64,000 nt of DNA, from the NCBI GenBank assembly GCA_035702665.1, contig DASSQD010000138.1, positions 123,478 to 187,477 of the forward strand, in the 5' to 3' direction. Positions 17,712 to 29,086 of the stretch are shown in pieces; position 1 is the stretch's first letter; every line of letters begins with the position of its first letter. The notes under the pieces are model-generated. The model ran no database searches. It saw only the letters and a program-made list of their open reading frames with translations, and was not told where the DNA came from. Source of the DNA: VBDM01 sp035702665. GTDB taxonomy: Bacteria > Pseudomonadota > Gammaproteobacteria > Burkholderiales > SG8-39. The translations under genes were made by a program, and so were the position numbers.

Positions 17712-19325
17712 TCAGTGCACTTGCATCCGGGACTGGCGCGCTTCGGCCTGGAGGAACGCGCTCTTGAGGAACGGGCGGTCGATCTTGCCGTTGTCGTTCT
17801 TGGGTAGGGCCTCGTAGGGCATCCAGCGGGCGGGGAGCATGTACCCCGGCACCAGCGCGGATAGATTCCTTCTCAGCGTGCTGGCGGTAACATCGCGTTC
17901 CGCGGCCGGGACGTAGGCACAGCAGATCAGCCATCCCTCGAAGCCTTCGGATTGGATCGCCACGACCGCGCTCTCCCGCAGGCCCGGCAGCGAGTGGAGC
18001 GCCGCCTCGATCTCGCCCAGCTCGATGCGATAGCCGCGGCTCTTGATCTGCGTGTCGGCGCGGCCGAGGAAGTAGTACAGGCCGTCGGTCCCGCGGCGCG
18101 CCAGATCGCCGGTCTTGTAGATGCGGTCCTGCGGACCTGCGCCGCCGGGACAGGGAAGAAATGCGCTGCGGGTCTTGTCCGGATCGCCCCAGTACCCCGG
18201 GCTCAGGCCCGCGCCGCGGATGTAGAGGTCCCCGATCTCACCGGGCACCGCGGGCCGCAGCTGCGCGTCGAGAACCAGCAGCTCCTCGCCCTCGCACGCG
18301 CTTCCGATCGGAATCGGCTCGCGCTCGTCGGCGGGACAGGCCGGGACCGTGTAGTAGCTGCTCGCGATCGTCGTTTCGGTGGGCCCATAGAGGTTGGTGA
18401 AGCGCACGTGCGGGAGCCGGCGCATCCAGTAGATCAGGGTCGGCGTCGGCATCGCCTCGCCGCACCAAAGCACCCGCCGCAGGCTCGGGAAGTCGTCTCG
18501 CCTGACCGCGTCGAACTTCGCCATCAGGTTGAGGACAGAAGGCACCGAAAACCATTGCGTGAGGCTCGCCTCGCGGATGAACTGGGCCAGCCTGGGCGGG
18601 AGGAGATTGAGCTCCGGGGGCACCAGGTGCAGCTCCGCCCCTGAAGACAGCGTGCCGAAGATGTCGAACGTGGAAAGGTCGAAGTGCAGCGGCGGGTGCT
18701 GCGAGATCCGATCCTGCGGAGCGGTGCCGAAATAGCCTTTCGCCCACCGGATGAACCGCCCCACGCTCGCATGGGTGATCATCACGCCTTTGGGAAGTCC
18801 CGTGGATCCCGACGTAAACAGAATGTGCGCGACGTCGCGGTCGTCGTTGGCGGAAGCGGGCGGTGTCGCGGGATGGGCGGCGAGGTCACGCAGCGTGAAA
18901 GCGGTGTCTACGTCGGCGGGCGGGCCCTCGTCCAGCCAGCCGACCGTGGGCCGGCGCGCCAGGGTCGCGGCCAAGGCGCCGCGGATATTCTCCCCGGCGA
19001 GGCCCGCGGCGAGGATGCAGCGGCAATCGCTGACTTCGAGCACGCGCGCGTGTCGCGCCGCCGGACTGGCGGGATCCATGGGCACGTAGATCGCGTCGGC
19101 TTTCAGCACGCCGAGCATCGCGACGATCGCGCCGGGCGTCTTGGGCAACAGGAGCCCGACCCGGTCGCCGCGCCGGCATCCGACGCTTTTCAGCAGGTGC
19201 GCCAGACGATTGCTTCCTTCCTCGAGCGCGCCGTACGTGACGCGTTCGTTCTTGAATACCAGCGCTGTTGCCTCCGGGCGCGCCTGCGCCTGTTCGGTGA
19301 TGCCCTGCTGCAGCAGCCCGCTCAC
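17712..19325 (-). CDS. Stand-alone amino-acid adenylation enzyme (NRPS A-domain type)
   Basis: This 537-residue member of the AMP-forming (ANL) superfamily shows all core motifs: FTSGSTGLPKGV (A3), HFDLSTFDIF (A4), NLYGPTETT (A5), GDLYIRGAGLSPGYW (A6), YKTGDLARR (A7), GRADTQIKSRGYRIELGEIE (A8) and PKNDNGKIDR with the catalytic Lys (A10). The A4/A8 wording is that of amino-acid-adenylating NRPS domains rather than fatty-acyl-CoA ligases. There is no fused condensation or carrier domain; the carrier is the separate gene just downstream. The GTG start overlaps the monooxygenase stop (GTGA). The activated amino acid cannot be assigned by eye. Confidence 0.9.
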   Translation of the reverse strand: MSGLLQQGITEQAQARPEATALVFKNERVTYGALEEGSNRLAHLLKSVGCRRGDRVGLLLPKTPGAIVAMLGVLKADAIYVPMDPASPAARHARVLEVSDCRCILAAGLAGENIRGALAATLARRPTVGWLDEGPPADVDTAFTLRDLAAHPATPPASANDDRDVAHILFTSGSTGLPKGVMITHASVGRFIRWAKGYFGTAPQDRISQHPPLHFDLSTFDIFGTLSSGAELHLVPPELNLLPPRLAQFIREASLTQWFSVPSVLNLMAKFDAVRRDDFPSLRRVLWCGEAMPTPTLIYWMRRLPHVRFTNLYGPTETTIASSYYTVPACPADEREPIPIGSACEGEELLVLDAQLRPAVPGEIGDLYIRGAGLSPGYWGDPDKTRSAFLPCPGGAGPQDRIYKTGDLARRGTDGLYYFLGRADTQIKSRGYRIELGEIEAALHSLPGLRESAVVAIQSEGFEGWLICCAYVPAAERDVTASTLRRNLSALVPGYMLPARWMPYEALPKNDNGKIDRPFLKSAFLQAEARQSRMQVH

Positions 19326-20344
19326 GCGGCAAGGCGACGCGCGGAAGCGCGCTCGAACACGACACCCGTGTGTTCCATTTCTTCCACGCTCGCGGGCACG
19401 TCGAGAATGAAGGTGCGGTAGCCGGCATCGATGTAGCGCGCCACTTCATCGGCCACCCGGTCGTAGCTCCCCACCAGAAAAGGGCAGACCGCCTTGTAGT
19501 TCTGAAAGGGAACCAGCCAGTACGGATTCTCGGCGCCCGCTTCGGTCCGCCCGAGCGCGGACAGCTGCCGGTGCCAGGAGGAATCCGAGACCTTCATCGC
19601 GAGCTGATGGGTGAGCTGGCCCTTTCGGTCCTCCGGATACCGCGCACGGGCGACCGACCAGGCTTCCGCCTCCGCGGCGCGGGCGATGATGCCGATACGG
19701 ATCCCCCTCGAGGCTGTGCTCGGTGAAGCCGCCACCGCGTACTCGGCGGGCGGTTTCGGGTACTCGACCGCCGTGGCCGCGAGTTGCCGCGCGGCCGCCA
19801 TGCCCGCTTCGGAGGATCCGGACACGAGAACCCCCGGCATCAGCTCGGGCGGCAGCGGCGGGGTCAGTCTCAGGCTGCTGACCCTGTAGTACCGTCCCTC
19901 GAATCCGATCGGTTCCGCGGATCCGAGCAGGGTTTGAATGACCGTCGTGTACTCCAGCAGGCGGGCATAGCGCTCGTCATGGGGCGTGATGTCGTTGAGC
20001 GCAGCGAGGTCGTTCTTGAATCCCCCCGCGACCATGTTCAGATACAGCCGCCGACCGTGCAGATGAGCGATCGACGTGATCATCTTGGCCACGCTGTAGG
20101 GATGCATGTAGGCCGGCTGCACCGCCACCAGCGGGCACAGGCGTTTGGTGGCCTCGACGATTATCTGCGAGACCAGCCACGGATCCAGCTGGCCATTGTC
20201 GGTGACGACGAGAATGCCCTCGTGTCCGGCGTCCTCGCTCGAGCGCGCGAATGCCCGCAGCTCACGCGCGCATGCGTCCGGCCTTGCCTGCGCGGAGAGC
20301 GGGCAGGTGGAGAAGATCTTCAGTTCGTGCTCGCGGACAGGCAT
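19322..20344 (-). CDS. Luciferase-like (LLM) flavin-dependent monooxygenase
   Basis: This 340-residue protein is a TIM-barrel flavin oxidoreductase of the SsuD/bacterial luciferase type. Seen: ILVVTDNGQLDPWL, the RLYLNMVAGGFKNDL segment typical of SsuD-like enzymes, HDERYARLLEYTTVIQTLL, YYRVSSLRLTPPLP, GVLVSGSSEAGMAAARQLA for phosphate binding, and a C-terminal AGYRTFILDVP. Such enzymes use reduced FMN from a separate reductase, and oxidise or hydroxylate small molecules. The ATG at 20344 begins the conserved region; an upstream in-frame ATG adds a basic, unrelated stretch. It is first in a six-gene operon and may hydroxylate a carrier-bound substrate. Confidence 0.87.
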   Translation of the reverse strand: MPVREHELKIFSTCPLSAQARPDACARELRAFARSSEDAGHEGILVVTDNGQLDPWLVSQIIVEATKRLCPLVAVQPAYMHPYSVAKMITSIAHLHGRRLYLNMVAGGFKNDLAALNDITPHDERYARLLEYTTVIQTLLGSAEPIGFEGRYYRVSSLRLTPPLPPELMPGVLVSGSSEAGMAAARQLAATAVEYPKPPAEYAVAASPSTASRGIRIGIIARAAEAEAWSVARARYPEDRKGQLTHQLAMKVSDSSWHRQLSALGRTEAGAENPYWLVPFQNYKAVCPFLVGSYDRVADEVARYIDAGYRTFILDVPASVEEMEHTGVVFERASARRLAA

Positions 20345-20591
20345 GGCAGTCGTCGGCCGGGAGCGCTCAACGTACCGGCCGGAAATTGCGGACCGTCGCC
20401 GTCGAGCACCCGCATTCCTGCTCCATTCGGTCCACGGACGCCGGAGCCAAGCGTGTCGCCGAACGTCTACTCGATGCCGCTTATTCGCCACACAATTATC
20501 AGGCGGTCTCTATAGCGGGCCGACGCCCGACGCACTATATGATTTTGCTGATCCCCGGCATGCCGCGAAGGGACCAGAAGGATATGTGCGA

Positions 20592-23500
20592 ATGAAAGAG
20601 CTGCATATGAGCGACATGCAATTCATTCACGACACGCTCGACCGCAAAGGGCTTCTGAGTGCGCTGCGGGCATTCAGAAAGGGCGATTTTTCGGTGCGTT
20701 TGCCGATGGATTTCGTCGGAGCGGACGGCGAGATCGCCCAAGCCTTCAACGACGTCGTCGAGGTGAACGAGAGGATGGCCGAAGAGTTCGCGCGCATCCG
20801 CGACGAGGTCGGCCGGGAAGGGCAAATCAACCAGCGCGTGAGGCTGCCCTCGGCCAGCGGATCCTGGGCGGACTGCGTGGACTCGGTCAACACGCTCGTC
20901 GGGGACCTCGTGCGCCCCAGCCTAGAGGTCGCGCGCGTGATCGAGTCGGTGGCGAAGGGCGATCTGTCGCAGCGCATGCTCCCGGAGATTGAAGGAAGGT
21001 CCTTGCGCGGCGAATTTCTTCGCATCGGAAAAGTCGTCAACACGATGGTGGATCAGTTGGGCGGCTTCGCCTCGGAGGTGTCGCGGGTGGCGCGCGAGGT
21101 GGGCACCGACGGCAAGCTCGGCGGCCAGGCGCAGGTGCCGGGCGTCGCGGGCACCTGGAAGGACCTCACCGACAACGTGAACCTGATGGCGGCGAACCTG
21201 ACCGGCCAGGTGAGAAACATCGCCGAGGTGACGACGGCGGTGGCAAAGGGCGACCTCTCGAAGAAGATCACGGTGGACGTGAAGGGGGAGATTCTCGAGC
21301 TGAAGAGCACCATCAACACGATGGTGGATCAGCTGAACGGCTTCGCCTCGGAGGTGTCGCGGGTGGCGCGCGAGGTGGGCACCGACGGCAAGCTCGGCGG
21401 CCAGGCACGCGTGCCCGGAGTGGCCGGTACCTGGAAGGACCTCACCGACAACGTCAATTCGATGGCGGCCAGCCTCACCAACCAGGTGCGCGGCATCGCG
21501 CAGGTCGTCAACGCGGTGGCGAGGGGCGACCTCAAGCGCAAGGTGGTGTTCGAGGCCAAGGGCGAGATTGCGGCGCTCGCCGACACCATCAACGGCATGA
21601 TCGACACCCTGGCAACCTTCGGCGATCAGGTGACCAACGTCGCTCGCGAGGTGGGCATCGAAGGCAAGCTCGGCGGCCAGGCGCGGGTGCCGGGCGCGGC
21701 GGGTCTGTGGCGCGACCTCACCGACAACGTGAACCAGCTGGCCGCGAACCTGACGACCCAGGTGCGCGCCATCGCCGAGGTTGCGACGGCGGTGACCAAG
21801 GGCGACCTCACGCGCTCGATCATGGTCGAGGCGATGGGCGAGGTGGCGGTGCTGAAAGACAACATCAACGAGATGATCCGCAACCTCAAGGACACCACGC
21901 TCAAGAACAACGAGCAGGACTGGCTGAAGACGAACCTCGCAAAATTCACTCAGATGCTGCAGGGGCACAGCGACCTGGTCACGGTCTCGAAACTGGTGCT
22001 GTCCGAGCTCGCGCCATTGATCAACGCGCAGCAGGGCGTGTTCTACTGCCAATCGAAGCGCGGCGACGAGCTCCGCCTGGAGCTGCTCGCCGCCTACGCC
22101 TCCAAGCCGAACAGGAGCCTCGCAAAGACGCTGCGCGTCGGCGAAGGCCTGATCGGCCAGTGCGCGTACGAGAAAAAACGCATCCTGCTCGAGGACGCTC
22201 CGGCCGACTACGTCCGGATCAATTCGGGGCTCGGCTCGGCCACGCCGCTGAATGTCATCATCCTGCCGGTGCTGTTCGAGGGCGAGGTCAAGGCGGTGGT
22301 CGAGCTCGCGTCGCTGAGGAGATTCAACGAGACCCACTTGTCGTTCCTCGAGCAGCTGACCGAAAGCATCGGGATCGTGTTCAACACGATCGAGGCGAAC
22401 ATGCGCACAGAGGCGCTCCTCGAGCAGTCGCAGACGCTCACCAAGGAGCTGCAGAGCCAGCAGGAGGAGCTGAAGAACACCAACGACCGCCTCGAGCAGC
22501 AGGCGGAGAACCTGCAGAACTCGGAGAGGCTCCTCAAGAATCAGCAGGAAGAGCTGCAGAGCACCAACGAGGAGCTGCAGGAGAAGGCCAAGCTGCTTTC
22601 CGAGCAGATGCAGCAGGTCGCATACAAGAACCGCGAGGTCGAGCACGCGAAGGCGGCGCTCGAGGAGAAGGCGGAGCAGCTGGCGCTCTCCTCGCGTTAC
22701 AAGTCCGAGTTCCTCGCCAATATGTCGCACGAGCTGCGCACGCCGCTGAACAGCCTGCTGATTCTGGCGAAGCTCCTCTCCGACAACGCGGGTAACAATC
22801 TCACGCCGAAGCAGATCGACTACGCGCAGACCATCTACGCCGCGGGCACGGACCTGCTCTCGCTGATCAACGACATCCTCGACCTGGCCAAGATCGAGTC
22901 GGGCACTGTCACCCTGGACATCGCTCCCGAGCGCTTCTCCGAGCTGCTCGGCTACGTCGAGCGCACGTTCCGCCAGGTGGCTCAGAACAAGGGGCTGGGA
23001 TTCACGGTGGAGGCGGCTCACGATCTGCCGGCGGTGATTCACACCGACGAGAAGCGCCTCCAGCAGATCCTCAAGAACCTGCTGTCGAATGCGTTCAAGT
23101 TCACCGAGCAAGGCACCGTGGCGCTGCGGATCTTCGTCGCGGACGCCGGCTGGAGCGACGGCCATGTCCAGCTCGACGCCGCGGCCAGGGTCGTCGCATT
23201 CGCGGTGACGGACACGGGCATCGGCATTCCCGAGGCTAAGCAGAAGGTCATCTTCGAGGCCTTCCAGCAGGTGGACGGGACGACGAGCAGGAAATACGGC
23301 GGCACCGGCCTAGGCCTCTCGATCAGCCGCGAATTGACGCGCCTGCTCGGAGGCGACATCAGGGTGGAGAGCAGCTCGGGCGAGGGCAGCACCTTTACGC
23401 TTTATCTGCCTCTGATGCACGAGCCCGCGCCGATTGACTTGAGGATCCCGCCGCCGGCTCCGGGGGATGCGCGGCCCGGCTCCGAGCGTCCCGGCCGCCC

Positions 23501-24766
23501 CGCGGTCAAGCCGAAAGCGGGCAGGGCGAGCGCGAGGCCTCAGGTCACCGACGACCGCGACAGCATCCAGCCTGGAGACTTGGTCGTCCTCATCGTCGAA
23601 GACGACGACAGGTTCGCCGTGACCCTGCGCGAGCTGGCCCGCGAGAGCGGGTTCAAGGCGGTGGTCGCAGCCGAGGCGGGCGCGGCCCTGAACATGGTCA
23701 AGGACCTCGCTCCGGACGCGATCACGCTCGACTTGAAGCTTCCCGACATGGAGGGATGGGCGGTGCTGGACATGCTGAAGCACGATCCCGAGACGCGCCA
23801 CATTCCGGTAAGCGTCATCTCCGTGGAAGAGGAGATGCGCAAGTATCTGCACATGGGCGCGCTGGGCGTGGTCCAGAAGCCCGCCGGGAAAGACGCCCTG
23901 CTGGCCGCGCTTGCGCGGACGCGCAGCGTGGTCGAGCACGAGATCAAGAGTCTTCTCGTGGCGGCTGCAGACGAGGCGGAGCGGGCGTCGATCGTCGAGG
24001 CCCTGAGCGGTGAGAGCGTGAGGATCGCGGAAGCGAGCTCCGGCAGCGAGGCTATCGCCGAATTGCGGGAGGACGGGATCGATTGCCTGGTCGTCGGTCA
24101 GGCGCTGCGGGACATGAGCGCGGCCGACCTCGTCAGGGAAATCGCGCGGCTCCAGACCTCGTCCAGGCTGCCGATCGTGATGTATCGCGCCGACGACGCG
24201 GGCGGCGGCGAGGGGGACGACATCAGGAAGCTCGCCGAGGGGCTGGTCCTCAAGAGCGCGCGAACCGTGGAGGCCGTGCTGGCGGAGACGACGCTCTTCC
24301 TCCATCAGGCGGTCAGCGATCTGCCGCCAGAGAAGCGCCATCAGCTCCTGACCGTCCTGCGCGGCAGCGCGCCCGGGCTCGAAGGCAAGAAGGCGCTGAT
24401 CGTCGACGACGACATCAGGAATATCTTCGCTCTCGCGGGCGCCTTGGAGCAGCACGGGATGGCGGTTCTCACGGCCGAGAACGGAAAGGACGGGATCGAG
24501 GCTCTGAAGAACGACCCGGACATCGACGTCGTCCTGATGGACATCATGATGCCGGAGCTCGACGGCTACGACACGATCCGGATCATGCGCGGCCTGGAGG
24601 AATTCCGCGATCTGCCGATCATCGCCGTGACCGCCAAGGCGATGAAAGGAGACCGTGAGAAATGCATCGAGGCTGGAGCCTCCGACTACATTTCCAAGCC
24701 GGTCAACATCGAGCAGCTGCTGTCGCTGCTGAGGATCCGGCTGGCCGAGCCAGCGGAGCACGTCCG

Positions 24767-24770
<4 letters not shown>
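20592..24770 (+). CDS. Soluble poly-HAMP hybrid sensor histidine kinase with three receiver domains
   Basis: This 1392-residue protein has no transmembrane segment. Order: an array of HAMP modules over about residues 20-440 (three near-identical 92-residue units), a GAF domain (about 450-600), a coiled coil rich in Gln/Glu/Leu (about 605-700), HisKA with the phospho-His at residue 713 (MSHELRTPLN), HATPase, then three receivers. Receiver 1 has Asp 1047, receiver 2 lacks the acceptor Asp (CLVVGQALRDM), and receiver 3 is canonical with Asp 1317. The layout recalls fungal Nik1-type group III kinases and their bacterial relatives. The ATG at 20592 has AGAAGGA 10 bases upstream; the stop overlaps the next kinase gene. 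Confidence 0.93.
21038..21865 (+). repeat. Three tandem 276-bp units encoding HAMP pairs
   Basis: Units begin at 21038, 21314 and 21590, exactly 276 bases (92 codons) apart. Units 1 and 2 share long runs of identical DNA, for example the stretch encoding NTMVDQL and the following 150 bases. Unit 3 is more diverged. They lie inside the poly-HAMP kinase gene and keep the frame. Confidence 0.92.
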
Positions 24771-26941
<2,171 letters not shown>

Positions 26942-27297
26942 ATCATAGTGAATTGCCCCGACGCGCGCCATAGAGAAATCGTGAAAATCGTGTAGCGATG
27001 CGGCGACTCACGATGACACACCGACTACGCAGTCAGGTAAGCACGCATGTTGCCAGGTGTTCCCCGGACGAGTCTGTAGGGATTTCCCTACATGCGCGGT
27101 TCATAGGGGTTCGATAGAAACAGAATCGAGCAGACGATTCTTTGATCCATACAGATTACTCGGCACATCGAAATGTCACGATTTCTACGGGTTCACAATC
27201 AGTCCCGATGATGATGAGCGACACGGAGCTGCGATAACGGATACGTATGCCCTCGCGAGTGAGCGACGAGCACCGGAGGTGGAGGGGCGCTTGTAAA
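26942..27297. other. Intergenic region of 356 bases without a gene
   Basis: I see no convincing coding frame here: a short plus-strand frame at 27057-27296 has no family features and runs into the next gene's ribosome site. The only clear element is the 18-base palindrome at 27075-27092. The base composition is noticeably less GC-rich than the surrounding genes, as expected of a regulatory region. Confidence 0.6.
27075..27092. promoter_or_regulatory. Perfect palindrome, possible NarL/LuxR-type response-regulator site
   Basis: The sequence TGTAGGGATTTCCCTACA is an 8-base perfect inverted repeat around TT. Read as TGTAGG-N6-CCTACA it has the half-site spacing of GacA/UvrY-type boxes (TGTAAG-N6-CTTACA). 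It lies 206 bases ahead of the STAS gene and downstream of two hybrid kinases. Function is inferred. Confidence 0.5.
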
Positions 27298-27675
27298 ATG
27301 CTGTACAAAATCACCGTCGAGCCGGGTTATCTGAGAGCGGAGTTGTTCAACCGCGAAACGATGGAGGAAACGCGGGCGTTTCTCCAGCTCGTCGCCAGCT
27401 CCGCGTTGAAGCACGGGCGCTCCAGGGTTCTGATATCCGTGCGTTCGTCCAATCCGGTGTTCACCGTCGAGCGATCGGGCTTTCTCGCGTACTTCAGGAA
27501 TCTGGCCGGAGACCCGGAGCACCGGATCGCGCTGCTGGGTGACTCGGAAGAGCTGGGTCTCTCTCACCAGTACGTCGAGCTGATCGGGCAGCAGCACGGC
27601 GTCAAGGTGCAGAGCTTTCGCGACGAGGCGAGCGCGCTCCAGTGGGTCGTTGGAAAGACGATGGTCCGAAGCTGA
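27298..27675 (+). CDS. STAS/SpoIIAA-like domain protein
   Basis: This 125-residue protein matches the SpoIIAA-like single-domain fold: short beta strands at the start (YKITVEPGYLRAELFN), a helix (TMEETRAFLQLVASSA), RVLISVRSS, then FTVERSGFLAYFRNL, RIALLGDSEEL and a last strand-helix (GVKVQSFRDEASALQWV). The ATG at 27298 has GGAGG/GGAGGGG about 10-20 bases upstream; a longer in-frame start lacks this. STAS proteins act as binding partners in signalling. Its place between two hybrid kinases and a GGDEF protein suggests a partner-switch or scaffold role, which is inference. Confidence 0.72.
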   Translation: MLYKITVEPGYLRAELFNRETMEETRAFLQLVASSALKHGRSRVLISVRSSNPVFTVERSGFLAYFRNLAGDPEHRIALLGDSEELGLSHQYVELIGQQHGVKVQSFRDEASALQWVVGKTMVRS

Positions 27676-27860
27676 AGCGGGCTGTCGCAAGCGCTCACGC
27701 CTGGGTCTTTGAATCGCCGGACGTGCAGTATTGCCTTTCGCCATCCATTCGGCGTCTCAGCCATTTAATCTTAGGTTATTTTGTCAGGCGTATTTGGGAG
27801 GGCAGCCCCTTCACCGATTGGCTAGACGAAAACGGTCCGCACGAGCAGGCAGCAGCGTCC

Positions 27861-28964
27861 ATGGCCACGATACTCGTCGCGGAAGAGCGTCCCATCAATC
27901 GCCGCTTTCTGTCCGCACTCCTGGAGGAGCGCGGACATCGGATCCTGCAGGCCGCAGACGGCGACGAGGCCCGGAAAATCGTCAGGGCCGAGAATCCGGA
28001 GGTCGTGATCATCGAGATTCTCGCGCCCAAGATCGACGCGTGCCAGTTCGCGGTTTGGCTCAAGGCGGAAGCAGCGACCCACCCGCGACTGATCTTCAGG
28101 GCGCCGAGCTATATCGAAGCCGAGGGTCGCGCGGTGTCGGAGGCTTTCGGAGCCTCGTTCCTCGTCCAGCCCGCTAATCCGGAGGCAGTGCTTGCCTCGG
28201 TGAGTTCGGCGCTTGCCGGTCCGGCCCCGGAGAAGGCGACGCTTGGCGGCATCGAGGACCATCTGCGGATGATCGCCCGCAAGCTGCAGAGTCATGCGGA
28301 GAATCAGGACCGGGTCCACGCGCAACTGGATCGTCGCATAGCCGAGCGCGATGCGCGCCTCGAGATCGTGAGGGCGGCTCTCGATCAGGAGATCAAGAAG
28401 CGCCTGTGGGCAGAGCAGGAGCTGACCCAATCGAACCACCGCTTGAAGGACCAGGTCATGCACGACGGGTTGACCGGCCTGTACAACCGGCGCTATCTGG
28501 AGGAGTCGCTGGCGCGCGAGGAGAGCAGGGCGCGGCGCAGCGGCTGCTCGCTGGGCGTAATGATGATCGATATCGACGATTTCAAGCGGTTCAACGACAC
28601 CCTGGGCCACGCGGCGGGCGACGCGGTGCTGCGCGCCGTGGGCCAGTACCTTCTGACGGCGGCGCGGGGCGAGGACATCGTGTGCCGCTACGGCGGTGAA
28701 GAGTTCGTCCTGGTGATGTCTCACGCCCCACACGACACGGTGCTGCAGCGCGCCGAATATTTGCGGCAGGGCGTCAGAGAGCTGGCGATCGAGTACGAGG
28801 GCAGGCGGGTCGGCCCGATCACCGTGTCGGTCGGCATCGGAATCTTTCCGGATCACGGCGACGGCGTCGAGGCCGTCCTGCGGGCCGCGGACGCGGCGAT
28901 GTACCAGGCGAAGCAGCTCGGCCGGAACCGGGTCGTGGTCGGCGGCTCCCGGGTCAACGCGTGA
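27861..28964 (+). CDS. Diguanylate cyclase with degenerate receiver domain
   Basis: This 367-residue protein begins with a receiver-like domain (ILVAEERPINRRFLSALLEE), but the phospho-acceptor position reads VVIIEILAPKID, with Glu in place of Asp. A coiled coil follows (about 145-200), then a GGDEF domain with the active-site GGEEF and an RGED inhibitory I-site five residues before it, so product feedback by cyclic di-GMP is expected. It synthesises c-di-GMP. The Glu may mimic a permanently phosphorylated state; that is inference. I chose ATG 27861, where the receiver fold starts; a longer frame would overlap the STAS gene. Confidence 0.88.
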   Translation: MATILVAEERPINRRFLSALLEERGHRILQAADGDEARKIVRAENPEVVIIEILAPKIDACQFAVWLKAEAATHPRLIFRAPSYIEAEGRAVSEAFGASFLVQPANPEAVLASVSSALAGPAPEKATLGGIEDHLRMIARKLQSHAENQDRVHAQLDRRIAERDARLEIVRAALDQEIKKRLWAEQELTQSNHRLKDQVMHDGLTGLYNRRYLEESLAREESRARRSGCSLGVMMIDIDDFKRFNDTLGHAAGDAVLRAVGQYLLTAARGEDIVCRYGGEEFVLVMSHAPHDTVLQRAEYLRQGVRELAIEYEGRRVGPITVSVGIGIFPDHGDGVEAVLRAADAAMYQAKQLGRNRVVVGGSRVNA

Positions 28965-29086
28965 CCTGAGCATTTTTCCCGCGACAAACAACGCAGCCGC
29001 GGTAGCGTGTCAGCGACCGTGTGCGCCGAACGGACTATGGCGCGGGTCGCGAGTATCATTGGCCAGCCTGACTACGGTATCCACGC

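Noticed and set aside
20922..23165. A 747-codon minus-strand frame rich in Leu, Arg and His
   Set aside because: It is antisense to the poly-HAMP kinase and has the low-complexity composition of a shadow frame; no domain is seen.
27642..27860. Longer N-terminus for the GGDEF protein, starting inside the STAS gene
   Set aside because: The receiver fold begins at ATG 27861. The extra residues match nothing and overlap the STAS coding region.
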